Shown here piece by piece: positions 15,786 to 23,701 of a stretch of DNA of 46,363 bases. Under the pieces are notes generated by a model. The model worked only from the letters and a program-made list of their open reading frames with translations, was not told the DNA's origin and searched no databases. Position 1 is the stretch's first letter, and every line of letters begins with the position of its first letter. The stretch covers positions 1 through 46,363 of the forward strand of contig DUEZ01000072.1 of the NCBI GenBank assembly GCA_011174825.1, given 5' to 3'. The DNA is from Anaerolineae bacterium (GTDB lineage Bacteria; Chloroflexota; Anaerolineae; Anaerolineales; E44-bin32). The position numbers and the translations under genes are program-made.

Positions 15786-17579
15786 CTAAACCTTCGCTTC
15801 GGGCCCCAAGCCCGAACCAGATGCGTTCCCCTCAAGAAGAATATCCAACGCGTCGGATTGTGTTTGAAGTCTCCACATCCGATGGTAAAAACCCCCGGCC
15901 TGGATTAAATCATCGTGACGACCGCGCTCGATGATGCGTCCCTCTCGCATGACGAGGATCTGGTTCACCTTTGCAAGCCCCACCAGTCGATGTGTAATGA
16001 TCAATGTGGTCCGTCCTTCCATCAGACCGTAGAGTGTCTTTACGACCTCGCGCTCTGTCAAGGCATCGAGATTGGCAGTGGGCTCGTCCAAGATCAGGAT
16101 CGGTGTGTTTTTCAGCAGCGCACGTGCGATGGCGATACGTTGACGTTCACCACCGCTCAGGCGGGCGCCAGCCTCTCCGATCCATGTGTCGTAGCCATGA
16201 GGCAAACTTTGGATGAATTCGTGGATTTGTGCTTGGATTGCCGCTTGAACCAGGTCGCTCTCGTTGGCGCCAGGATTGGCTAACAGCAGGTTTCCCCTGA
16301 TCGTGTCGTTGAACAAATGGGTATCTTGGGAGACGACAGCGATCATCCTTCGTAGATCTTCACCACGGTAGGCCCTGAGCTCGTGCCCCCCTAGGCTGAT
16401 GTGACCATTGTCGTAATCCCAGAACCTGAGCAGCAGATTGACTAAGGTGGATTTACCCGCGCCACTGGGTCCGACCACGGCCAATTGTGAGCCCTGATCC
16501 AACTGGAAATGTATCCCATCCAATGCCGGCCCTTCATCCATTTCATAGCGAAATCGGAGATCGCGGACGGTGAGGGAGAAATCGATAGGTTCGGGTGATA
16601 TCTCGTCTGGATCCATGACGGATGGCTGGGCATCGACGATTTCATACAATCGCTCTGCTGCGGCAAGTTGGCTTTCCAGGTGTTGAAAGGTCGAGGGCAA
16701 GGGGATGACGGCTTCAAAGCTGGCGATGGCGGCCAGGACCAGAAGGGCGAGGTAGACCCCATCGATCCGTTGTGCGTTTATAAGCGGGATGGCGACTAGG
16801 AGAAGCGTGATGGTAGACAAGTTCATCAGGAGCCCGGTGAGCGCGTTGGATAACCCACCCACCTGACTCATGCGCTCTTGTAGTTGGATATATTGGTTAC
16901 TTAGGGAACTGATATGTGTCTGGTGGCGACCTGCGCGAGTGAAAGCTAGCAGGTCGGCGCAGCCTTGCACACCGTCCACCAGGGCCGTATTCAAAGCCGC
17001 GCGTAGTTCCACCATCTGACGTCCTGTGCCACGGCCCAAGCGCTTCACCAAGGCTGGGGTGACGACACCTGCGAGGGCGAGGAAGACGATGATGACTACG
17101 GCTAACCGAGGGTCGAAGGTCCCCATTAGGAACCATATGAAAACTGCAATACAGATTGCCACCATGGGCGGAGCGAGGACGCGAACGAAGAATTGTTCCA
17201 GTGTCTCAATGTCGGCCACGATGCGGCTGAGTAAGTCGCCGCTCTGATAGTGGATCAAACGTGCCGGTGCCAGAGGTTCAAGCTTCTGGTAAAACCATAA
17301 GCGCAGGCTTGCAAGTAGGCGAAAAGCTGCATGATGTGAGACCAATCGCTCGAGGTAGCGCAGGATGCCGCGCGAGATGCCGAAAAAACGCACACCGACG
17401 ATGGCGATCTGCAATTCCGCAATGGACGGCTGTAATGCGGCGAAAGCGATGATGTAGGCTGAAGTCGCAAGGAGCCCAATGCTGCTAGCAATGGTTCCGA
17501 ACCCAAGAAGGATGGCCAACCCCATTCGCTTCCATAAAGGACTGGCCAGTCTTAGTAGGCGGAAGAAGGCGCTCTTCAC
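15786..17579 (-). CDS. cydC: Thiol reductant ABC exporter subunit CydC
   Basis: CydC forms with CydD the heterodimeric exporter of glutathione/cysteine needed for heme insertion into cytochrome bd. The 597-residue protein has six membrane helices with the CydC hallmark VRFFGISRGILRYLERLVSH and LEPLAPARLIHYQSGDLLSR. The ATPase domain has Walker A GPSGAGKSTL, signature LSGGERQRIAIARAL, Walker B LILDEPTANLD and switch histidine THRL. The start overlaps the cydD stop by four bases, so translation is coupled. It is the last gene of the minus-strand cyd cluster and ends near a long hairpin repeat. The C-terminal tail (DILLEGNASGSGLGPEAKV) is not conserved. Confidence 0.93.
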   Translation of the reverse strand: MKSAFFRLLRLASPLWKRMGLAILLGFGTIASSIGLLATSAYIIAFAALQPSIAELQIAIVGVRFFGISRGILRYLERLVSHHAAFRLLASLRLWFYQKLEPLAPARLIHYQSGDLLSRIVADIETLEQFFVRVLAPPMVAICIAVFIWFLMGTFDPRLAVVIIVFLALAGVVTPALVKRLGRGTGRQMVELRAALNTALVDGVQGCADLLAFTRAGRHQTHISSLSNQYIQLQERMSQVGGLSNALTGLLMNLSTITLLLVAIPLINAQRIDGVYLALLVLAAIASFEAVIPLPSTFQHLESQLAAAERLYEIVDAQPSVMDPDEISPEPIDFSLTVRDLRFRYEMDEGPALDGIHFQLDQGSQLAVVGPSGAGKSTLVNLLLRFWDYDNGHISLGGHELRAYRGEDLRRMIAVVSQDTHLFNDTIRGNLLLANPGANESDLVQAAIQAQIHEFIQSLPHGYDTWIGEAGARLSGGERQRIAIARALLKNTPILILDEPTANLDALTEREVVKTLYGLMEGRTTLIITHRLVGLAKVNQILVMREGRIIERGRHDDLIQAGGFYHRMWRLQTQSDALDILLEGNASGSGLGPEAKV

Positions 17580-19324
17580 GCGAAACCACCGTAAGCGGCG
17601 AATAGTCGAGAATAAAATCCACCGTCTTCCAACAAGGTGGCGTGTGATCCAGCTTCGATGACACGCCCTCCCGCGACCACCAGGATTCTATCTACATCCT
17701 GAACGACACCCAGACGATGAGCGATGATCAAGGCGGTCCGGTCCTGCAGTAAATGGTCCATCGCCTCTCGCAATTGCGCTTCGATTTCCGGGTCAAGGTT
17801 CGCCGTGGCCTCGTCGAGGATGAGGAATGGTGCCTTCTTGAGGAAAGCACGTGCGAGTGCGATGCGCTGGGCCTGGCCACCGCTCAACCGAGAACCGCGC
17901 TCGCCGATAAGCGTGTCATAAGCCTGAGGTAAGGCTTGGATGAAGTCATGGGCAAACGCCTGCCGAGCCGCGCGGATGACTTCTTCAGGACTGGCGTTCG
18001 GATTGGCTAAACGGATGTTTTCCCCGACAGAAGCGTTGAACAGATAGGGATTCTGGGGGACCCAGGCGATTTGAGAGCGCCAGGCTGTGATGTCTAAAGA
18101 GTCCAGGGGCTGGCCGTCAACGGCGATCGAACCACGATCAGGATCGATAAAACGTAACAAGAGATGGGCGATGGTGCTTTTCCCGGACCCGCTAGGACCA
18201 ACGATGGCTACTTTATTCCCAGGGGGGATCCGCAGGGAGAGACCATGTAGCGCGCTGCGGCGACCATCCTCGTATGTGTAATGCACATTCTGGAAGTGGA
18301 TGTCGAAGCGATGTGTGTGTGACGGCGCGCATTGATGCGGGGAAGAAGGCACCGGACGTAAGGGTAGCTCTAAAATTTCGAAGATCCGCTCAGCGGCAGC
18401 TACGCCAGACATGCCGGCGTGGAAACGCGTTCCGAGCATTCGTAAAGGGAGGTAAAACTCCGGCGCGAGGATCAGCACGAAGAAAGCTTGCTCAAAAGCT
18501 AATCGTCCGTAAAGCAGGCGCAAGCCTATCTCCACTGCTACGACAGCGGTGCTGAGGGTAGCGACCATCTCCAAAACCAGTGCCGATAGAAATGCCACCC
18601 GCAGTACGCTGAGTGTCGTTTGTCTGAATCGTGTGCTGATCGCAGCGATGGCCCGCGCCTGGTCTCGGCTGCGTCCTAGAAGCTTGAGCGTGGTCAGTCC
18701 TTGGAGGGTGTCTAGGAAATGGGCGCTCATGCGGCTCAGTGATTGCCACTGACGTTGGGTAAGACGATCGGCAGCATCGCCGATAAGGATCATGAAGACT
18801 GGGATCAGAGGGGCCGTGAAGAGCAGGACCAAGCCCGAGGTCAGATCGAGGGGCAGGACAAAAATGAGGATCGTCAACGGCACCAAGGCCGCCATCGCCA
18901 ATTGGGGGAGATATTGGGAAAAATAGGCCTCAAGCGTTTCGACGCCCTTGACTACCGTGTTGGTCAATTCACCACTTCGTTGACCGCTTGTGTATGCAGG
19001 GCCGAGCGAGAACAGGTGTCGCATCAAGCGTTGACGCAGTGCATGTTTCACTTGCCCCGAGATCTTTTGCGCGGCCACCTCGCTCCCCCAGGAAAGACCA
19101 GCACGCATTATGCTGAGGGCGAGAAGAAGGAGGAGTTGAGTCTGTACTTCGTTTAATGTTTTGTCCGCCAAAAAAACGCCAGCGACAATTTGGCTAATGA
19201 GAAACGCTTGTCCTACGAGGATGAGCCCAGCTAAAGTTCCGAACCCAATGGTCAGCGCGAGGTGAACCCGCGTCGACCAAGCCTGCTGGATTAGCCGCTT
19301 ATCCAATCTCATCTTTGATTGCAC
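17576..19324 (-). CDS. cydD: Thiol reductant ABC exporter subunit CydD
   Basis: This partner of CydC has the CydD-specific segments HFLDTLQGLTTLKLLGRS and FFVLILAPEFYLPLRMLGTR. The ATPase has GPSGSGKSTIAHLLLRF, LSGGQAQRIALARAF, LILDEATANLD and IIAHRLG. The GTG at 19324 is the longest start; an ATG at 19312 (MRLDKRLIQQAW) is equally plausible and neither has a strong ribosome-binding site. CydDC exports reductant to the outer face of the membrane and is required for assembly of CydAB, encoded upstream on the same strand. A 383-base gap containing a hairpin element separates it from cydB, so it may have its own promoter. Confidence 0.93.
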   Translation of the reverse strand: MQSKMRLDKRLIQQAWSTRVHLALTIGFGTLAGLILVGQAFLISQIVAGVFLADKTLNEVQTQLLLLLALSIMRAGLSWGSEVAAQKISGQVKHALRQRLMRHLFSLGPAYTSGQRSGELTNTVVKGVETLEAYFSQYLPQLAMAALVPLTILIFVLPLDLTSGLVLLFTAPLIPVFMILIGDAADRLTQRQWQSLSRMSAHFLDTLQGLTTLKLLGRSRDQARAIAAISTRFRQTTLSVLRVAFLSALVLEMVATLSTAVVAVEIGLRLLYGRLAFEQAFFVLILAPEFYLPLRMLGTRFHAGMSGVAAAERIFEILELPLRPVPSSPHQCAPSHTHRFDIHFQNVHYTYEDGRRSALHGLSLRIPPGNKVAIVGPSGSGKSTIAHLLLRFIDPDRGSIAVDGQPLDSLDITAWRSQIAWVPQNPYLFNASVGENIRLANPNASPEEVIRAARQAFAHDFIQALPQAYDTLIGERGSRLSGGQAQRIALARAFLKKAPFLILDEATANLDPEIEAQLREAMDHLLQDRTALIIAHRLGVVQDVDRILVVAGGRVIEAGSHATLLEDGGFYSRLFAAYGGFA

Positions 19325-19707
19325 TGAATAATCCTACGCACGAGAGGTAGAACGGATTCTGTAGGGCGTAAGTGGATTCCCACACCCTGTACATTCCCCC
19401 TTCCCGATTTGGATGATTATTTTTGACACATCTTGCTTGTCTTTCATAATGAGCATTCCGCGATCTGGTGGTGAAGGTGGGGAATATAGGTGACTTGAGC
19501 ACGCTAGCATCTAGAAACTAGGACACCAAAGCGCCCAATCGCCCGGGTGCCTTGGTGCCCTGGTCAATTATCACCTTACATTGTGTTTCCACTGAAAAAT
19601 GGTCAACTGCGAGAGAGGAACCGATATATGTGGGGGTGTGGGCGTAGCCCACACCCCCACATATATCCCTCCCTTCTCCTCGCAGGTAGTTTTTTTCAGT
19701 GTACTCA
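19325..19707. other. Non-coding gap between cydB and cydD
   Basis: 383 bases without a credible gene; short frames across it are artefacts of the inverted repeats. It contains an imperfect hairpin, CACCAAAGCGCCC...GGGTGCCTTGGTG (about 19526-19558), and the 112-base hairpin element annotated separately. The cydD promoter, if separate, should lie near 19330-19450. Confidence 0.5.
19590..19701. repeat. 112-bp nested hairpin element with 10-bp terminal inverted repeats
   Basis: The ends CACTGAAAAA (19590-19599) and TTTTTCAGTG (19692-19701) are perfect inverted repeats. The centre is a perfect 20-base stem, ATATATGTGGGGGTGTGGGC (19624-19643) against its complement at 19647-19666, with only a three-base loop GTA. 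A weaker pairing, GCGAGAGAGGA with TCCCTTCTCCTCGC, bridges the two. It resembles a small non-autonomous element or an intercistronic RNA barrier. It sits seven bases after the cydB stop. Confidence 0.7.
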
Positions 19708-20730
19708 TCAATATTCAAGTTTCGATTCACGACCGATCCGCTCTCGGAATATGTAATACGACCAACCCTGGTAGAGCAACACGATCGGCACGAAGATCAG
19801 GGCGACAACACTCATTACCTTCAGCGTATAGGGACCGGAGGAGGCATTGTAAATCGTAAGGCTCCAATCTGGGTTGAGGCTCGAAATCATCACGCGAGGG
19901 TAGAGTTTCGCAAAAAGCGTGACCGTCGAGGAGGCGATCAATATCCCGGTGGTGATAAAGGCCCATTTGTTTCTATGTTGAGAGATGAACCAGCCTGAGG
20001 CTACAAGCGCCGCTACCACGATCAAGAGGAGCACAATGTGGGCGATCGTTATCTCATCGAAAATATTTGTGCCGAGAAAACCTACAACCACGGTGATGAT
20101 GAAGCTTGCCAAGGCATATGGCCAGAGCCGCTTGGCCGTAGCCGTAGCGCGGGTTTCGATGTCATCTTCTGTCTTGAGGCTGAGGAAGATGGCGCCGTGC
20201 ATGGCGAATATCAATACCGAAGATAGACCACATACCAGTGCGAAAGGATTGAGTAAGGTCCAGAAACTGCCTGTGTAGGTCATGGTCGCGTCAATGGGAA
20301 CGCCGCGGATCAGGTTGCCCATGGCGATTCCCCATAGGGCAGCGGGGACCAAGCTGCCGATGAAGATCATCCAGTCCCATGTCTTTCGCCAAGCTGGACG
20401 TCGATCCTTACTACGGAATTCAAATGCCACGCCGCGTGCGATCAAGGCCAGGAGCATCAGCACCAGCGCCAGATAGAAACCGCTGAAAAATGTGGCATAC
20501 CAATTAGGGAAGGCTGCGAACATGGCGCCACCGGCGGTGATCAGCCAAACCTCGTTGCCGTCCCAAAAAGGACCGATGGTGTTAATGATCTTGCGTCGCT
20601 CTTGATCTTCTCTGCCCAAGAAGGGCAGCAAGATTCCCACCCCGTAGTCAAAACCTTCGAGGAAGAAAAATCCGATCCAGAGGACAGCGATCAGAATGAA
20701 CCAGAGGGTTTGTAGGAATTCAGTCGACAT
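19708..20730 (-). CDS. cydB: Cytochrome bd ubiquinol/menaquinol oxidase subunit II
   Basis: CydB is the second core subunit of the bd-type oxidase. The 340-residue protein has nine predicted membrane helices and the family segments WFILIAVLWIGFFFLEGFDY, the conserved WDGNEVWLITAGGAMFAAFP, and FYLALVLMLLALIARGVAFE. The ATG is preceded by GGGAGGG, and the gene follows cydA by 15 bases. The C-terminus (LYQGWSYYIFRERIG) is standard. The length matches the short bacterial CydB form. Confidence 0.95.
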   Translation of the reverse strand: MSTEFLQTLWFILIAVLWIGFFFLEGFDYGVGILLPFLGREDQERRKIINTIGPFWDGNEVWLITAGGAMFAAFPNWYATFFSGFYLALVLMLLALIARGVAFEFRSKDRRPAWRKTWDWMIFIGSLVPAALWGIAMGNLIRGVPIDATMTYTGSFWTLLNPFALVCGLSSVLIFAMHGAIFLSLKTEDDIETRATATAKRLWPYALASFIITVVVGFLGTNIFDEITIAHIVLLLIVVAALVASGWFISQHRNKWAFITTGILIASSTVTLFAKLYPRVMISSLNPDWSLTIYNASSGPYTLKVMSVVALIFVPIVLLYQGWSYYIFRERIGRESKLEY

Positions 20731-20745
20731 GTCAATCCCTCCCGT

Positions 20746-22137
20746 TTAGCCCTGAGCCCCGACGACAGACGGAGCGACATCAACCGCTTCTTGTGTGTCT
20801 ATATCTGGGCCAGCTTTAGCATACTTGACCAGAAGATATACATCGACCGCCATCAACGCAGCGTAAATCAGCACAAAGCCGATCAAGCTAATCAGCACCG
20901 TACCTACGCCCAGGTTAGGGGAAACGGCGTTTTCGGTCTTGAGCAGCTCATGCACAATCCACGGCTGGCGGCCGGTTTCGGTCAGGATCCAGCCGGCGGT
21001 GTTGGCGAGGTAGGGAAGGGGGATCACCCAAACGATCCACTTGAGCCAGCGAGCCCATTTTGCAGGCCAGTTTCTCACGGTCATGTACAGCCCAAACGCC
21101 CCCAGGGCGATCAACACCAATCCCAGCCCAACCATGATACGGAATGTCCAGAAGGTCAGCGCTACCAATGGAATGTAATCTCCTGGCCCGTACTTGGCGA
21201 CGTATTCCGCCTGAATCTGATTGATCCCTGGGACTTCGCCCTCCGTCCTAAAGTAATATAAGAGGCTGAGTGCCTTCGGGATTTTCAGGCCCCAGATCTC
21301 CTGTTTCCCGGTCGAGTCGAAGATCGCCACCACTGTGAACGGAGCCGGGTCGGCTGTGTCCCACAGTGCTTCAGAGGCGGCGGCCGCCATCGGCTGGACT
21401 TCAAGCAAATAGGTGCCCTGCACGTGACCTGCCACCCCCACCATTACGGCAGCAGTGAGACCGATGAGGGCTGCGAGGCGGAACGAGCGCCGAAAGAAGT
21501 CCACGTTTTGCCTGCGAGCGAGATGATAGGCGCTGATGCCTAGCACGAAGAACGCCGCCGTGACAAAACCAGCAGAGATGGTGTGCCAGAAGAAGAGCCA
21601 AGCGCGGGGGTTGAACACCAGCGCAGAGAAATCCACCAACTCGGCTCGGCCTGTGGTCTCGTTGATCACGTAACCGACCGGGCTTTGCATCCAGGCGTTG
21701 GCCAGCAAGATCCACAAGGCTGACAAGTTCGATCCGATGACGACCATCCAGATCGTCGCCGCATGCAAACCCTTGGAGAGCCGGTCCCAGCCGAAGATCC
21801 AAATGCCCAGGAAGGTCGACTCAAGGAAGAAGGCCAACAGCGCTTCGATGGCCAACGGCGCGCCGAAGATGTCGCCAACGAAACGGGCGAACTCAGACCA
21901 GTTCATACCAAATTGGAATTCCAGGACGATCCCCGTCACCACGCCCATGGCGAAGTTGATCAGAAACAGCTTCCCCCAAAATTTCGCCATGCGTTTATAG
22001 GCTTCGTTGCCGGTGCGGACGTAAATCGTCTCCCAGATGGCAATGAACCACCCCAACCCGAGTGTCAATGGGACGAAGAAGAAGTGATAAATGGTGGTAA
22101 GAGCGAATTGCCATCGCGATAGGATGACTGGATCCAT
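20746..22137 (-). CDS. cydA: Cytochrome bd oxidase subunit I
   Basis: The catalytic subunit reduces O2 to water with quinol electrons, building a proton gradient with very high oxygen affinity. The 463-residue protein starts MDPVILSRWQFALTTIYHFF; His18 corresponds to the heme b595 ligand. The acidic proton-channel residues are in LAIEALLAFFLESTF, and the methionine heme ligand region is FWTFRIMVGLG. The Q-loop reads GRQPWIVHELLKTENAVSP and is short, so this is the CydA S-type. The ATG at 22137 is chosen because AGGAGGTG lies five bases upstream; the longer frame would begin with a TTG inside that site. QPMAAAASEALW deviates slightly from the common QPMKMAAxEALW. It lies 28 bases after the prenyltransferase gene. 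Confidence 0.96.
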   Translation of the reverse strand: MDPVILSRWQFALTTIYHFFFVPLTLGLGWFIAIWETIYVRTGNEAYKRMAKFWGKLFLINFAMGVVTGIVLEFQFGMNWSEFARFVGDIFGAPLAIEALLAFFLESTFLGIWIFGWDRLSKGLHAATIWMVVIGSNLSALWILLANAWMQSPVGYVINETTGRAELVDFSALVFNPRAWLFFWHTISAGFVTAAFFVLGISAYHLARRQNVDFFRRSFRLAALIGLTAAVMVGVAGHVQGTYLLEVQPMAAAASEALWDTADPAPFTVVAIFDSTGKQEIWGLKIPKALSLLYYFRTEGEVPGINQIQAEYVAKYGPGDYIPLVALTFWTFRIMVGLGLVLIALGAFGLYMTVRNWPAKWARWLKWIVWVIPLPYLANTAGWILTETGRQPWIVHELLKTENAVSPNLGVGTVLISLIGFVLIYAALMAVDVYLLVKYAKAGPDIDTQEAVDVAPSVVGAQG

Positions 22138-22165
22138 TGGACACCTCCTCAATATGATGTGATCT

Positions 22166-23206
22166 TTACCTCATGGGCCAGAAACCACTCACGAAGATAC
22201 GCAAGAGCGTGTCGATGACCAAGCCTAAGATGAGCAAGCCGCCGAACATTCGGTTATGGAAGAAGGCGAAGCCTGAGAACCACACTGGCCAGGCATCGTA
22301 GCCTTCTGGTGGTCCGTCCGGAAGTGGCTTGCTGAGCATGTTAAGGGCTAGGAGAAGACGTCTTCCGGCCAGGAAAACGATGAGCATGACGGGGGTGAAG
22401 TAGTGCGGCACGAAGATCAAGTAAAGGATGACAGCATATGTGAGCACCAGAGCTGCGATATTGATATACCGGGCGGCTGTTTCACCGAGCCTCACTGGCA
22501 TGGTGCCCACCCCTCTACTCTTGTCGTCGGCCATCTTGTCGATGTGCTTGCTGATATTGATGCTGGCCACGCTCAGGCCAAAGGGAACACCCGCTAAGGC
22601 AACCAGCCACGCGTTCTCGGTCCAGCCGCGAGCAAGGACAATGTATACCCCGGTGATCATGATTTGACCCCAAATTAAAAAGATGAATAATTCACCCAGA
22701 GCCAGGTATTTGAGCGGCCATGTGTAGAGCAGCAGCACCAGCGCACCGAGAGCGAAAAGACCGATGACAATGGGGGAAAAATCGGTATAGATCAACGCAT
22801 AGATACCCGAAAGGACCGCCAGCACACCGCTGACAGCAAACCACTGCAGCTGTTGACGATGGGTCCAGAAACCTTGCACAAGGGGGTGGACACCGTACTC
22901 GATGCGGAAATAGTTGTCTTTATCCACACCGCGGTTGAAATCGGTGTAGTCGTTGAGCAGGTTGTTTGTGCCGTGGGCGATGAACAGACCGAGTGTGACG
23001 ATCAGCCATGGCACCCAGGAGAAATGGCCATCGCGCCACGCCAGCAACCCGGCAATGATGCACGAATAGATCGTCACCGCGGTCACGGCCGAGCGGGTGG
23101 CGATCAGCCACTTGGAGACGACATCCAACTTCTCCCACTCTTCTACCGTGTCCATTTTGACCAGGGTCCAAAAGGCGGTCCTCCACATGGCAAAGTTGAT
23201 GTTCAT
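22166..23206 (-). CDS. UbiA-family prenyltransferase (MenA-like)
   Basis: An integral membrane prenyltransferase of about 346 residues with eight to nine helices. The first Asp-rich motif is NLLNDYTDFNRGVDKD; the second is SKHIDKMADDKSRGVGTMPV. Both bind the Mg-pyrophosphate of the prenyl donor. Family members attach isoprenoid tails to 1,4-dihydroxy-2-naphthoate (menaquinone), 4-hydroxybenzoate or other aromatics. It is immediately upstream of cydAB on the same strand, which favours quinone biosynthesis for the bd oxidase, but the acceptor is not proven. The ATG at 23206 (MNINFAMWRTAFW) has GAGA upstream; the frame is open to an ATG at 23275. The protein carries an unusual N-terminal ~45-residue extension before the first helix. 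Confidence 0.85.
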   Translation of the reverse strand: MNINFAMWRTAFWTLVKMDTVEEWEKLDVVSKWLIATRSAVTAVTIYSCIIAGLLAWRDGHFSWVPWLIVTLGLFIAHGTNNLLNDYTDFNRGVDKDNYFRIEYGVHPLVQGFWTHRQQLQWFAVSGVLAVLSGIYALIYTDFSPIVIGLFALGALVLLLYTWPLKYLALGELFIFLIWGQIMITGVYIVLARGWTENAWLVALAGVPFGLSVASINISKHIDKMADDKSRGVGTMPVRLGETAARYINIAALVLTYAVILYLIFVPHYFTPVMLIVFLAGRRLLLALNMLSKPLPDGPPEGYDAWPVWFSGFAFFHNRMFGGLLILGLVIDTLLRIFVSGFWPMR

Positions 23207-23280
23207 TGGGCGGTCTCTTTCTCTAAATTGCTTCGTCGTATCCACCCATTTTACTCGAAACTTGCGGTTCGTCATGTTGG

Positions 23281-23541
23281 ATGCGTTTACGTCCGATCCT
23301 TGCAGTGGTTGGGATTCTCGCGTTCGTTGGGGCCCGCGATGAATTCATCCTTGCAAATGTTTGATACGGAGCCTTGACTTTGATGGTGGGACTGTATCTT
23401 TTCATCACCCAGACCTTCGCCCAATCGTGGGGCGTGTTTGCCGCTGGTGCGATCATCGCTGCAGCCCCGATCGCTCTGATTTATGTCTTGCTCCAAGACC
23501 AGATCGTGGGCGGTTTGACAGTAGCTGCTGTCAGAGGGTAA
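23281..23541 (+). pseudogene. Remnant of a MalG-type sugar ABC permease, C-terminal end only
   Basis: Reading 23281-23541 in one frame gives LRPILAVVGILAFVGARDEF, an in-frame TGA at 23362, then YLFITQTFAQSWGVFAAGAI, APIALIYVLLQDQIVGGLTV and AAVRG before TAA. This matches the last two membrane helices of MalG-family permeases (family pattern: LRPALAVVAILAFIGTWNDF ... FVRGLTAGAVKG). The upstream three quarters of the gene is missing and the frame is broken by the stop, so it is a fossil. It abuts the prenyltransferase gene and lies 160 bases before an amylase-family gene, pointing to a former maltodextrin uptake operon. Confidence 0.75.
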
Positions 23542-23597
23542 AGTTACGCTCATCCAAGCGTGAACGATCAACACGTGGTGTCTTCTTCTAAAGAGTC

Positions 23598-23624
23598 GTA
23601 AGGGCAGGGTTACCCCGCCCCTAC
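23598..23624. repeat. GC-rich palindromic repeat
   Basis: GTAAGGGCAGGG and its near-complement CCCCGCCCCTAC enclose TTA, giving an imperfect 12-base stem. It resembles dispersed GTAGGGGCGGGG-type intergenic palindromes seen in many environmental genomes. It lies between the MalG remnant and the GH13 gene. Confidence 0.5.
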
Positions 23625-23701
23625 ATAACCAATGGACCTCAATTGATTCTGTAACGTTTCCGAGGGGTGGGTTAGTTCTTTATCCGAAACAAGGTTGAGG
23701 C

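Noticed and set aside
23223..23574. Open frames on the minus strand over the MalG remnant
   Set aside because: They are shadows of the plus-strand MalG-like frame and have no protein-like features of their own.
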